A DNA stretch of 64,000 bases from Balneola sp. (GCA_003712055.1 RHLJ01000004.1:124001-188000), one strand, 5' to 3'. Shown: positions 1 to 8,457, counted from the stretch's first letter. Notes: generated by a model not told the origin, from the sequence alone. Made by a program: numbers and translations.

Positions 1-82
1 TTTCGATTCATAGCAGTCAATCAGTCAATAATCAGCATCGACATTATTGAATCAAACGGAGTAAATCAACGGCGGCTTTTTG

Positions 83-919
83 CTAATTACTTTCCTCGGT
101 TTGTGGCCCTTCTCCTAAAGTCCGCTTATTCAAAATATTTCCTAGTTCATCATAGGTAATAAGAACACTATCAGATCTAAAAAAATGTCGCCCACGTATA
201 ATATTACCCTCTTCATCATATTGAGTAAGAATAGTGCCCCGACCAGTCGAATCAGGAAAGGTGGTAAAAGAAAGCTGGCCATTGGGATGCCAGTGCTCAA
301 AGTGCATACCAGGGATTCCATTAGTAATTTTTTCATAACTATGAGCAGTCAATGTATTGTTTGCAGAATACGTTTTAGCCTCTTCTTTGGAAACTACGCG
401 ACGAAAAACCAAACTGTCGTTTCTATGGTATGCAGTTTGGACAAGCTGCTCTTCTTCTACGGCCTGATAAATATGGATAAAATTTAGCCGATCAATAATA
501 TCTTTATTTAAATAAGTAGTCCGTATAAGCTTCCCTTCTTCGTATTCATATTCCCAGCCGGGTATATTGTTTTGGCGATCAAAAAATCGTTGAGTACCAG
601 TGTAAAGTTCCTTGTTTTCGTCATACCAGTACGGTTGACTATAGGCTAGTATATCTGAAGTAAAAAAGAAGTCATCTTCTTTTTTATATAAGACAGGGTC
701 AGGTTTATGTACTCTTGAGTTCATTGATACAACCAACTCATTAGAGGTATAAAGATTATCAGCTTCATTTAAGCCAGAACACGAAAGGAATATAGAGGCA
801 GTAATAAGCGGAATCAGAAGTAACGATATCAAGCTGACTTTAAAAACAGAGAGCTTCCTTGACATCATAAGAAACCTCTTCTTCGTAATAGAATAATCGA
901 TTTTACTTGTGAGCTTCAT
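83..919 (-). CDS. MORN-like single-pass membrane protein, paralogue 7 of 7 (last gene of M56 operon)
   Basis: No characterised function is recognised. The 278-residue protein starts with the family module: a charged juxtamembrane motif (K-I-D-Y-S-I-T-K-K-R, residues 6-15), a hydrophobic segment at about 30-46 and Cys47 at its outer end. The C-terminal part carries MORN-like repeats (H-P-N-G-Q-L-S and Y-D-E-x-G-N-I). Predicted topology is a short cytoplasmic N-terminus, one membrane span and an extracytoplasmic C-terminus. It is the most divergent and longest copy, with an extended tail, and lies 7 nt after paralogue 6 at the distal end of the operon that begins with the BlaI-like gene. The Leu-Ser-Cys sequence around Cys47 could also act as a lipobox. 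Confidence 0.85.
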   Translation of the reverse strand: MKLTSKIDYSITKKRFLMMSRKLSVFKVSLISLLLIPLITASIFLSCSGLNEADNLYTSNELVVSMNSRVHKPDPVLYKKEDDFFFTSDILAYSQPYWYDENKELYTGTQRFFDRQNNIPGWEYEYEEGKLIRTTYLNKDIIDRLNFIHIYQAVEEEQLVQTAYHRNDSLVFRRVVSKEEAKTYSANNTLTAHSYEKITNGIPGMHFEHWHPNGQLSFTTFPDSTGRGTILTQYDEEGNIIRGRHFFRSDSVLITYDELGNILNKRTLGEGPQTEESN

Positions 920-926
920 TTTTTCT

Positions 927-1586
927 CTATTTAATCTTCTCGATCATTTGCCCGTCTTTGTAGAGTTCTTGTTCAAGGATTTGGCCTTGCTCATCATATA
1001 AAGTCATTAACCCCTGGGTTCCAAGGCTATCGGAAGTCATCTCGAATTTTAACTGCCCGTTGCTGTGCCACTCTCTGAACACATGCATATTATTATGTTC
1101 AGGTGAAGAATCTTGTATCTCTACAGTTAAAAAACCGTGATCAAACATTCTCATAGAAACCCGTTTTGATTGCTCAAAATCATACTCCTCTTCAACTCGA
1201 TGTAGTTCGTTGCCTGATTCATCAAATGCTTTCTGAAGTAATAGAACACCTTCTCTATAAGTGAAACTGGAATAGAGCTTGTTGTTTTCCTTTCGATAAT
1301 AATTTTGTGTGCCCGTAAATAAGTTTCCCTTCGAGTCATACATTCTTCGATCAAGAACCCCTCCACCTAACGTTTGTTCATATGGACTTTTAAGTAGTTT
1401 CAGTTTTACATCTGGATAGAGATCAGCATCAGTTACAGTTCTATCGCAAAACATCAAACCAATAAAAAAGAGCAAGGGAACAAGAGGTAGTACCTTGCCA
1501 AATCTTTGAATAAAGGGAGAGTTCTTAGACATCATAAGAAGTCTTTTTTTGGTAATAGAGAAATTAAGTTTACTAGTTAGTTTCAT
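927..1586 (-). CDS. MORN-like single-pass membrane protein, paralogue 6 of 7
   Basis: A 219-residue protein with the family N-terminus K-L-N-F-S-I-T-K-K-R-L (6-16), one hydrophobic segment (about 31-46) and Cys47. Its first 47 residues are almost identical to those of paralogue 5, whereas the central domain is clearly different. The C-terminus has MORN-like units (W-H-S-N-G-Q-L-K-F-E, then G-L-M-T-L-Y-D-E-Q-G) and ends in the shared V/I-E-K-I-K tail. It lies 8 nt downstream of paralogue 5. Function is unknown. Position and homology to the M56 protease suggest a partner or substrate of that protease, which is inference. Confidence 0.87.
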   Translation of the reverse strand: MKLTSKLNFSITKKRLLMMSKNSPFIQRFGKVLPLVPLLFFIGLMFCDRTVTDADLYPDVKLKLLKSPYEQTLGGGVLDRRMYDSKGNLFTGTQNYYRKENNKLYSSFTYREGVLLLQKAFDESGNELHRVEEEYDFEQSKRVSMRMFDHGFLTVEIQDSSPEHNNMHVFREWHSNGQLKFEMTSDSLGTQGLMTLYDEQGQILEQELYKDGQMIEKIK

Positions 1587-1594
1587 AGCATTAC

Positions 1595-2266
1595 CTATTT
1601 AATCTTCTCAACCAGTTCACCATCTTTATAGAGCTCCTGTTCAAGGACATTCCCTTGTTCGTCATAAAGGGTCATCAATCCCTGGTATATCAACGGTGGC
1701 TTATTCTCTGAACCAGAAGTAAAAGACATTTCAAATTTTAAAATACCGTCAGGGTAATATTCTCTATGAATATCATATTCCGAATCAGTAACGGATCTGT
1801 AAAGCCATTCAGCTTTTAGCTTTCCTCTTGAAAAATGTTTAGTCGAAAGCCATTTGGCCTCATCATACTCTTTTTTTACTCTATAACGCTCATTTCCATT
1901 CTCATCAAATGTAATCCAACCAGTTTGAATACCATTTACATAGGTAGCGGTAGAATATAGCTGATCATTCTTTTTGTAATACATACTACTCGTGCCCGTA
2001 AATGGCCTGCCATTTTTGTCTTTATGGATTGGGCTACTTGGGATTGAGTTTTCAATATCTTCTGAAGCAAGATCCACAGTTACTTTTACATCGGTATAAA
2101 GCTCGTCTTCAACATTTCGTTTCTCACAGAACATCAAACCAATAAAAAGGAGCAAGGGTACAAGAGGTAGTACCTTGCCAAATCTTTGAATAAAGGGGGA
2201 AGACCTTGACATCATAAGAAGCCTTTTTTTGGTAATAGAGAAGTTAAGTTTACTTGTCAGTATCAT
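1595..2266 (-). CDS. MORN-like single-pass membrane protein, paralogue 5 of 7
   Basis: A 223-residue member of the tandem family. Residues 6-16 carry the K-L-N-F-S-I-T-K-K-R-L motif, 31-46 form the single membrane span and Cys47 closes it. MORN-like repeats occupy the C-terminal third (Y-P-D-G-I-L-K-F-E and G-L-M-T-L-Y-D-E-Q-G). The start and end match paralogue 6 closely while residues of about 48-150 are divergent. The gap to paralogue 4 is 8 nt, so translation is probably coupled. Function is unknown. Confidence 0.87.
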   Translation of the reverse strand: MILTSKLNFSITKKRLLMMSRSSPFIQRFGKVLPLVPLLLFIGLMFCEKRNVEDELYTDVKVTVDLASEDIENSIPSSPIHKDKNGRPFTGTSSMYYKKNDQLYSTATYVNGIQTGWITFDENGNERYRVKKEYDEAKWLSTKHFSRGKLKAEWLYRSVTDSEYDIHREYYPDGILKFEMSFTSGSENKPPLIYQGLMTLYDEQGNVLEQELYKDGELVEKIK

Positions 2267-2274
2267 GATGCTTC

Positions 2275-2946
2275 TTATTTAATCTTCTCGATTAATTGAC
2301 CTTCTTTATATAACTCTTGTTCAAGAATGTCGCCCTGTTCGTCATAGAGTGTCATTAGGCCCTCATATTTATCATTCTTATCTAATGTCATCTCAAACTT
2401 AAGATCTCCATTAGAGAACCAGGTTTTGTAGATAGTTAATTGTCCATCGTCAGTTTTTTGAGTTCCCCAATCACGCACTAGAATGTTCGAACTATTATAG
2501 ACTCGGTAACCGTCTAAAATACCGTCTGAATATCCGTTTTCGAATCTTATTGAATCTCTGCCCTCCCTATCAAAAAATTTAGAAGAAGTGTTTAATCCAT
2601 CAACAAATTGATGTTGTCGCACAAGCTTATGGTTTGTTTTTCTGTACCAATTCGCAGTACCTGTAAAGGGAATTTCACCGGTAGTAAACATAAGAAGTGC
2701 ACTTTTACCATCGGTAGTACTGAGTTTGATTCCTAACTCCACATCAGTATAAAGGCTCTCATTATTATTGGTAATAATGACTAAATCATCAGGCTCGCTA
2801 TCTTTGCAAAAAAGAAAGGCAAAAAAACCAAGTAGTGGCATAATAAGTAAGGATTTCGAGGAGCTTCTAAACCAAGAAGTCATTCTGGACATCATTTGAA
2901 GCCGCTTTTTGGTAATAGAGAAGTTAAGTTTACTTGTCAGCCTCAT
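2275..2946 (-). CDS. MORN-like single-pass membrane protein, paralogue 4 of 7
   Basis: A 223-residue family member with the N-terminal motif K-L-N-F-S-I-T-K-K-R-L (6-16), a hydrophobic segment at about 31-46 and Cys47. The C-terminal MORN-like unit reads F-S-N-G-D-L-K-F-E, followed by the shared G-L-M-T-L-Y-D-E-Q-G block. It lies 7 nt after paralogue 3. The juxtamembrane sequence between the motif and the span (R-M-T-S-W-F-R-S-S-S) differs from paralogues 5 and 6. No function is recognised. Confidence 0.87.
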   Translation of the reverse strand: MRLTSKLNFSITKKRLQMMSRMTSWFRSSSKSLLIMPLLGFFAFLFCKDSEPDDLVIITNNNESLYTDVELGIKLSTTDGKSALLMFTTGEIPFTGTANWYRKTNHKLVRQHQFVDGLNTSSKFFDREGRDSIRFENGYSDGILDGYRVYNSSNILVRDWGTQKTDDGQLTIYKTWFSNGDLKFEMTLDKNDKYEGLMTLYDEQGDILEQELYKEGQLIEKIK

Positions 2947-2953
2947 AGTGTCG

Positions 2954-3637
2954 TTACTTAATCTTCCTCACTATTTCACCATCTTCGTATATCTCCTGAC
3001 CAACGATATTGCCCTCTTCATCATAAGAAGTTGCTAATCCCTGCGCGATAACATTATCATCATAATTCCACTCCAATTTGAGTTGTCCATTGGGATACCA
3101 TTCTTTCCAGGTATGCAAACCATTATCTGAATAAGCTGAACTCAATCGCTCATGTGCAATCTGATTATCGGGATGGAAATATCTGGTAGCAACTAATTTT
3201 CGATTTTTATATTCGAACTCACCTCTGGATTCAATTCCCGTATGAGGGTTTAGCCCATTCGTTGTGATTAAAGTAAGTACTCCATCCTGATAAGTGTATT
3301 CAAGGACTAGTGTATTATCCTTCTTACTGAGTATTTGACGAGTACCAGAAAAGGGTTCACCATTTTCAGAAAAAAGTATTTTCGGATCATCTCCTTGATT
3401 AAGATTAGTGTTTATAAAAAGATCTGTATCTGAATATACATATGCATTAGGGAGATGCTCAGTTTTCTCAAATCCTTCTGGAATTGATTCAACACAAAAC
3501 AAAAAGGAAATAAAGCTTATTAGAGGGAGCATGAAGACAGGTTTTGAATATCCCTTGGTTTTAGAAAATCTTTTTGAGGTCATTTGAAGACGTTTTCTAG
3601 TCAAGGAATAATTAAGCTTGCTGCTCAATCGGTTCAT
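2954..3637 (-). CDS. MORN-like single-pass membrane protein, paralogue 3 of 7
   Basis: A 227-residue family member. The motif is K-L-N-Y-S-L-T-R-K-R-L (7-17), the membrane span covers about 33-47 and Cys48 is equivalent to Cys47 of the other copies. MORN-like repeats include Y-P-N-G-Q-L-K-L-E and S-Y-D-E-E-G-N-I-V. The start codon overlaps the stop codon of paralogue 2 by 4 nt (ATGA type), which indicates translational coupling. Function is unknown. Confidence 0.87.
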   Translation of the reverse strand: MNRLSSKLNYSLTRKRLQMTSKRFSKTKGYSKPVFMLPLISFISFLFCVESIPEGFEKTEHLPNAYVYSDTDLFINTNLNQGDDPKILFSENGEPFSGTRQILSKKDNTLVLEYTYQDGVLTLITTNGLNPHTGIESRGEFEYKNRKLVATRYFHPDNQIAHERLSSAYSDNGLHTWKEWYPNGQLKLEWNYDDNVIAQGLATSYDEEGNIVGQEIYEDGEIVRKIK

Positions 3638-4335
3638 TTAATCTTCTCCACTAGTTCGTCGTTTTCCCTACGCTCATGAAATATCACATTCCCTTCTGGG
3701 TCATAGTTGATCAGTTCGGAAAATTCTGTACCTGTTTGGTCTGATCCGGAAATCAGTACTGTTTGTAGGTGACCATCAGAATCCCAAAATTTAAAGACCC
3801 GTTTTCCATTGTGGTATGGAGAGGAGAAAATTAGTTCATTTCTCAAGGTGCCAGATTGGTAGTACCTGGTCGAAGTCTTTTTTGTCTTATAAGCATTATA
3901 AAATGTATCAACGGTGGCTCGCTCAGCACCATCTTCGTCAAAAACCTTCAAATGAACACTTAGTCCATCCACAAAAACATTAGAGGACATAAGAATATCT
4001 GTTTTCTTCGAATAGATATTTTCAACTCCGGAAAAAGGATCTCCCTCCTTTGTAAGTGCTATATATGGAATCTGTGCAAGCGAGTATATACTATCTTCTT
4101 CGGAAATCAGGCGTTTGTGCTGAAGCTCAACATCAGAATAGGTCTCTCTAATTATATAGGAAAAGGGATTATCAGATGCGTCAAATGGATTGAAAAAAAG
4201 GAAAGGACTAAAGCTAAAGGCGATGAGCGCCGGCAGAGCCTTAGTATACAGTTGAGCGGTGGATAGTTTCTTACCAATCAACATTAACCGTTTCTTTGTA
4301 AGAGAAAAGTTTAGCTTATTGGTTAGTCGGTTCAT
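3634..4335 (-). CDS. MORN-like single-pass membrane protein, paralogue 2 of 7
   Basis: A 233-residue protein, the near twin of paralogue 1: their first 55 residues differ at only a few positions. The motif K-L-N-F-S-L-T-K-K-R-L precedes a hydrophobic segment that ends in F-F-N-P-F-D-A-S instead of the Cys found in paralogues 3-7, so any lipidation idea cannot apply here. The extracytoplasmic part has MORN-like strands (F-W-D-S-D-G-H-L, Y-D-P-E-G-N-V). It overlaps both neighbours by 4 nt. Function is unknown. Confidence 0.87.
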   Translation of the reverse strand: MNRLTNKLNFSLTKKRLMLIGKKLSTAQLYTKALPALIAFSFSPFLFFNPFDASDNPFSYIIRETYSDVELQHKRLISEEDSIYSLAQIPYIALTKEGDPFSGVENIYSKKTDILMSSNVFVDGLSVHLKVFDEDGAERATVDTFYNAYKTKKTSTRYYQSGTLRNELIFSSPYHNGKRVFKFWDSDGHLQTVLISGSDQTGTEFSELINYDPEGNVIFHERRENDELVEKIK

Positions 4336-5030
4336 TTGATCTTCTCCAAAAGTTCTCCATTCAGATACCGCTCATGAAATTCCACATTGCCCTCAGGATC
4401 ATAGTTTATCAGCTCAGAAGTTTTGGATCTAAAATCACCTTGTTCGGAAATCATTACACTTCTTAAATAACCATCAGGATGCCAAAACCTGCTTAGTCGT
4501 TTCCCATCATGATCAGGTGAAGAAAAAATCATTTCACTACTCAAGGTGCCATTCTGATAAAAGCGCGTCGATATTTTCTTAGTTTTTTGAGCATCGTAAA
4601 ATGTATCCAGTGTTTGTGTTCCTGTTCCACCCTCATCAAAAATCTTCAAATGAACAATGAGTCCATCCACATAAATATTGGTACCAACATGCCTATCCGT
4701 TTCTTTGGAATAGGTTTTTTGAACTCCGGTGTAAGGCTCTCCAGATTCAGTAAGTACGAGATAAGGAATTTGAGCAAGCGAGTATATGCTATCTCCTTCA
4801 GCAATCAGGCTTTTGCGTTGAAGCTCAACATCAGAATAGGTATCTCGAATTAGATAGGAATAAGGATCGTCAGATGCGTCAAATGGATTGAAAAAAAGGA
4901 AAGGACTAAAGCTAAAGGCAATGAGCGCCGGCAGAGCCTTAGTATACAGTTGAGTGGTAGACAGTTTCTTCCCGATCAGCACCAGCCGCTTCTTAGTAAG
5001 AGAAAAATTGAGCTTATTGGTCAAATTCAT
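4332..5030 (-). CDS. MORN-like single-pass membrane protein, paralogue 1 of 7 (next to M56 gene)
   Basis: A 232-residue protein, the first of the seven paralogues behind the M56 gene (3-nt gap). The N-terminal motif K-L-N-F-S-L-T-K-K-R-L is followed by one hydrophobic segment ending F-F-N-P-F-D-A-S. The C-terminus has MORN-like units (H-P-D-G-Y-L and Y-D-P-E-G-N-V). It is a recent duplicate of paralogue 2: N-termini are almost identical and the central residues drift. The juxtamembrane motif is homologous to that of Bacteroidota M56/BlaR1 proteins just before their last TM, which is the basis for linking the family to the protease. Confidence 0.87.
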   Translation of the reverse strand: MNLTNKLNFSLTKKRLVLIGKKLSTTQLYTKALPALIAFSFSPFLFFNPFDASDDPYSYLIRDTYSDVELQRKSLIAEGDSIYSLAQIPYLVLTESGEPYTGVQKTYSKETDRHVGTNIYVDGLIVHLKIFDEGGTGTQTLDTFYDAQKTKKISTRFYQNGTLSSEMIFSSPDHDGKRLSRFWHPDGYLRSVMISEQGDFRSKTSELINYDPEGNVEFHERYLNGELLEKIK

Positions 5031-5033
5031 CCT

Positions 5034-6398
5034 TTATCTTCTTAAAAGCTCTTCCGGGGTAGGCACTAATTCAGGGTAATTACTTGAGGAATACCGTATT
5101 GATGAGTCATTGGTAAGATGCCCCTCTAGAGCTACTATAAAGCTATAGCTACCCCAGAGATAAGCATACTCTGCTTCAAGTTCTTCTAAGGAAGGAGGGT
5201 CATTCGATAACCCTTTTTCGATGTAGGAATCTGTTTTACGGCTAAACTCCTTGTTCAACTTTGACAGGACTATTTTATACTGGGTATTCTTCTCATTACT
5301 CGTTTTTGCAGTATGTAAGTTAGTTTGAGATTCTAACCTGATTAGAGCAATTCTTAAACTGTCTAACGTGGGTTCATCATTGAATCGAAGCTCTTTGTCA
5401 TCTCCAATATGAACCACTAAATCTCGAGCCAGCTGAGGTATTTGGTTATCATCTTGTACTCCGGTTTTTAAACAGGCCGGACCTACACCTATCAAAAAAA
5501 TCATCAACAAGAACAACTTCGCAGATCTTTTAAATGGAGACGATTTTTTTGAAAGCATCTTAAGTCTGTTTATAGTCGAAGAATGACCGAAGGTACTCTC
5601 AAGCTTAGCCTTCGATTTTCCTGTAGAGTAAGAAAGAAGCAGCTCCTGGTAGTTTTCTGTTGAAGAGCTTTTTAAAAGCGCTCCATCATCCGCTAAAAAT
5701 TCATGGTTTAACAGGATGGTGTTTCTATACCAGTAGAACACCGGATTAAACCAAAATACAATTTTGAGGATCTCAATCAGAAGCACATCCAATGAATGAA
5801 GTTGTCGGATATGTGTTTGTTCATGCTCCATAATTTCCGGGCCTATTTTGCCGGATTCATAGTCTGATTTAGATAGGAATACCCAACGCAAAAAGGATTG
5901 TGGAGTAATGGCCTCATCTAGCAAAACAAGAGTAGAAGAAGGCGTTTTCGTTTTTTCCCCTGCCCGTATGTTTTTTATGATTTCGCCAATACCAACCAAA
6001 AGCCGGACGAATAGAATTAAAACTCCTAAACCATAAATGAAGATAATTGCATTCAGAAGGGTGAAGGCGGGCAAAGTACTTGTTTCCTGGATATCTGTCG
6101 TTTCTACAGGAGTAGATGAAACAACTTCGTTTTGAGGAACAAGAATTGGAGTCACAGATTCCGAGATAAATTCAGCAGGTTCGTTGGCTAGTGACTGAAC
6201 TTGCTGGATATCGACTCCGGCTACTTTAGTATTAGTTTTCACCTCAAAGGTGATAAGCGGTGCGGTTAGTCCAAATGCCAGTGCAAAAAGGAGAAAAAAC
6301 CGATTGAATAAATGCATCTTCTCATTTTCAAGTAATAGCTTGTACAATCCAAGCAACAAGCCTAACAGTATGGTGGACTTGATTAGATAAATAATCAT
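5034..6398 (-). CDS. M56 family BlaR1-like sensor metalloprotease
   Basis: A 454-residue integral membrane zinc protease. Hydrophobic segments lie at about 1-22, 32-50 and 113-138. The cytoplasmic zinc motif H-E-Q-T-H is at 192-196, with the further H-E at 232-233 (N-H-E-F-L-A-D-D). A last membrane segment at about 294-308 ends in Cys309 and is followed by a short 145-residue extracytoplasmic tail. In the BlaR1/MecR1 family, ligand sensing outside activates the protease inside, which relieves repression by BlaI. This copy has no penicillin-binding or TonB domain, so its signal is unlikely to be a beta-lactam. The gene overlaps the BlaI-like gene by 4 nt and precedes seven paralogues that repeat its 270-309 region. 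Confidence 0.92.
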   Translation of the reverse strand: MIIYLIKSTILLGLLLGLYKLLLENEKMHLFNRFFLLFALAFGLTAPLITFEVKTNTKVAGVDIQQVQSLANEPAEFISESVTPILVPQNEVVSSTPVETTDIQETSTLPAFTLLNAIIFIYGLGVLILFVRLLVGIGEIIKNIRAGEKTKTPSSTLVLLDEAITPQSFLRWVFLSKSDYESGKIGPEIMEHEQTHIRQLHSLDVLLIEILKIVFWFNPVFYWYRNTILLNHEFLADDGALLKSSSTENYQELLLSYSTGKSKAKLESTFGHSSTINRLKMLSKKSSPFKRSAKLFLLMIFLIGVGPACLKTGVQDDNQIPQLARDLVVHIGDDKELRFNDEPTLDSLRIALIRLESQTNLHTAKTSNEKNTQYKIVLSKLNKEFSRKTDSYIEKGLSNDPPSLEELEAEYAYLWGSYSFIVALEGHLTNDSSIRYSSSNYPELVPTPEELLRR

Positions 6399-6766
6399 TG
6401 TTGTTTCCTCTCTATTTCTTTTTCAATGATTGATTTAAGCTCGTTTAGTTCTTTCTCTGATAAATCAGTTTCTGAAGCAAAGAAGGAAGCAAATTGAGCC
6501 GATGAGTTATTGAAGAACTTGGAAATCAATCCCCGTACATGTTTACCGAAGTAGTCGGCTTTTTTAACCAGCGGGAAATACTCTCTTGACCGCCCTCGCT
6601 GATTATAATCGATAAAGCCCTTTTCATGCATCCGCTTTAACAGGGTGGCAACCGTTGTTGGGGCGGGTTTTGGTTCCGGATACTCTTCAAGTAAGTCGCT
6701 CATGTACGCCTTATCCAGCTTCCAGAGGTATTGCATGAGTTCTTCTTCGGTTTGGGATAGATTCAT
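6395..6766 (-). CDS. BlaI/MecI-family transcriptional repressor
   Basis: A 123-residue winged-helix repressor of the BlaI/MecI/CopY family. The N-terminal DNA-binding domain (about 1-72) contains the typical T-T-V-A-T-L-L-K-R-M recognition region and G-R-S-R-E-Y-F-P wing. The C-terminal dimerisation helix lies at about 95-123. Family members dimerise on TACA/TGTA dyads and are inactivated after their M56 partner senses a signal. The gene starts the operon and overlaps the M56 gene by 4 nt. Two matching operators lie directly in front of its ATG, so autorepression is expected. Confidence 0.93.
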   Translation of the reverse strand: MNLSQTEEELMQYLWKLDKAYMSDLLEEYPEPKPAPTTVATLLKRMHEKGFIDYNQRGRSREYFPLVKKADYFGKHVRGLISKFFNNSSAQFASFFASETDLSEKELNELKSIIEKEIERKQQ

Positions 6767-6768
6767 TT

Positions 6769-6804
6769 TCTACAGTATTAGAATTGTTTCTACAAATGTA
6801 GAAT
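6769..6804. promoter_or_regulatory. Twin BlaI-type operators overlapping the operon start
   Basis: A perfect dyad TTCTACA-AA-TGTAGAA sits at 6789-6804. A second, imperfect copy (TTCTACA-GT-ATTAGAA) sits at 6769-6784, only 2 nt from the start codon of the BlaI-like gene. The centres are 20 bp apart, about two helical turns, so two dimers could bind on the same face. TACA/TGTA cores are the known recognition elements of BlaI/MecI. Confidence 0.85.
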
Positions 6805-7036
6805 AAAAAATCTGTGGATCAAATTTTTTTTCTCTGTTTTATCAGTTTCAAAACCTCCGCTATGATTCGAACTTCATCCCCAAAACTCGTACCTTCTTAG
6901 CCCTTAAAAATTCCTGACGACTATTGGAAATTCTTGGAATAGTGCCACTAATACACAAAACCACTAAAGATGGTGTTTTGGAGTTTTTTTAGGCAAAGGG
7001 ATATTGAAACTGGAAACTATTTATTGAAAGAAAATC

Positions 7037-8455
7037 ATGGCAAAAGAATTTGATGTATGTGTAATTGGCTCAGGACCTGGCGGATATGTGGCAGCAATCC
7101 GAGCCTCACAATTGGGTTTTAAAACGGCTATTGTAGAAAAAAGACATTTGGGTGGAGTGTGCTTGAATATTGGATGTATTCCTACGAAAGCACTATTACG
7201 CTCAGCGGAGGTTTTGGAGTCTATTCAGCACGCCAGTGATTATGGAGTGAATGTAAAAGATGTTTCCGCGGATTTTGGTGGCATGGTTAAGCGAAGCCGT
7301 GGTGTTGCTAACAAGATGAGCAAAGGTGTTCAGTTCCTGATGAAGGCGAATAAGATCGAGGTTTTCATGGGAACCGGAGTATTCAAATCTAAAACAGAAC
7401 TAGCGGTTAACGACGAAAGCGGAAAGGAAACAGCAAGCATCAAAGCGAAGTATTTTATCGTTGCAACCGGTGCTCGTCCACGTCAACTTCCGGGATTAGA
7501 GATTGATGGCAAGATGATCATCGATTCCGAGATTGCGATGACCATGGAGAAGCAGCCAAAGAAAATGGTCATTGTTGGAGCAGGAGCTATTGGTGTTGAA
7601 TTCGCTTATTTCTACAACACTATTGGAACGGAAGTGACTATTGTTGAACTTCAGAAAACGCTCGTTCCTGTTGAAGACAAAGATGTGGGGCGCGAACTAG
7701 GAAAGATCTACAAGAAAAAAGGAATGACCATCCTTACAGAAAGCACCGTTGAAAAAGTGGCTAAGAAAGGAAATGGTGTTGAAGTAACCGTGAAAACCAA
7801 AAAAGGCGAAGAGAAAATCGAAGCCGATGTGGTTCTTTCTGCGGTTGGTGTTACTGGTAACGTTGAAGGTCTTGGCCTAGAAGAAATCGGTGTAAAAGTT
7901 GAGCGAGGAGCTATTGTTGTTGATCGTTCTACGTACTCTACTGGTGTTGAAGGTATCTATGCTATTGGTGACATTATAGGTGCTCCATGGTTGGCACACA
8001 AGGCAACTCATGAAGGCATTCGTTTAGCAGAGATGTTAGCGGGTGAATCACCTACTCCGGTAAACTATGGTAATATTCCTGGCTGTACTTATTGCGAGCC
8101 TCAAATTGCGTCTGTTGGTTTGACCGAAGAAGCAGCTAAAGAAGCTGGTTATGAAATCAAAGTAGGTAAGTTCCCGCTTTCAGCAAGTGGTAAGGCTACA
8201 GCAATGGGTCATGAAGAAGGATTCGTAAAAGTAGTATTTGATGCCAAATACGGTGAGTGGTTAGGTTGCCATATGATCGGATTTGGTGTAACAGATATGA
8301 TCGCTGAAGCAGTAGTAGCTAGAGATCTTGAAACTACCGGTCATGAAATTATCAGTGCTGTTCACCCGCACCCAACTCTTTCAGAGGCCGTAATGGAAGC
8401 AGTAGCTGAAGCATATAACGAAGGTGTTCATTTAGGAACCCCTGTTAAGAAGTAA
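7037..8455 (+). CDS. lpdA: Dihydrolipoyl dehydrogenase (E3)
   Basis: A 472-residue FAD enzyme that reoxidises dihydrolipoamide with NAD+ in 2-oxoacid dehydrogenase complexes and the glycine cleavage system. The FAD motif G-S-G-P-G-G is at 11-16, and the redox disulfide is in G-G-V-C-L-N-I-G-C-I-P-T-K (about 38-50). The NAD motif G-A-G-A-I-G-V-E lies near 178-185. The C-terminal catalytic H-P-H-P-T-L-S-E is present. Length is normal. The lipoate synthesis genes lipB and lipA follow on the same strand after a terminator, a functional rather than operonic link. Confidence 0.97.
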   Translation: MAKEFDVCVIGSGPGGYVAAIRASQLGFKTAIVEKRHLGGVCLNIGCIPTKALLRSAEVLESIQHASDYGVNVKDVSADFGGMVKRSRGVANKMSKGVQFLMKANKIEVFMGTGVFKSKTELAVNDESGKETASIKAKYFIVATGARPRQLPGLEIDGKMIIDSEIAMTMEKQPKKMVIVGAGAIGVEFAYFYNTIGTEVTIVELQKTLVPVEDKDVGRELGKIYKKKGMTILTESTVEKVAKKGNGVEVTVKTKKGEEKIEADVVLSAVGVTGNVEGLGLEEIGVKVERGAIVVDRSTYSTGVEGIYAIGDIIGAPWLAHKATHEGIRLAEMLAGESPTPVNYGNIPGCTYCEPQIASVGLTEEAAKEAGYEIKVGKFPLSASGKATAMGHEEGFVKVVFDAKYGEWLGCHMIGFGVTDMIAEAVVARDLETTGHEIISAVHPHPTLSEAVMEAVAEAYNEGVHLGTPVKK

Positions 8456-8457
8456 TT

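Noticed and set aside
83-5030. MORN-like proteins as YwqK-type antitoxins
   Set aside because: They have a conserved membrane module and no adjacent toxin gene. The link to M56 explains the data better.
5034-6766. Beta-lactam resistance regulon
   Set aside because: There is no beta-lactamase or PBP gene and the M56 tail lacks a penicillin-binding domain. The operon cargo is the MORN-like paralogue array.
6956-6991. Hairpin plus T-run upstream of lpdA as terminator or riboswitch
   Set aside because: There is no upstream plus-strand gene to terminate and no recognisable aptamer. The stem is short and bulged.
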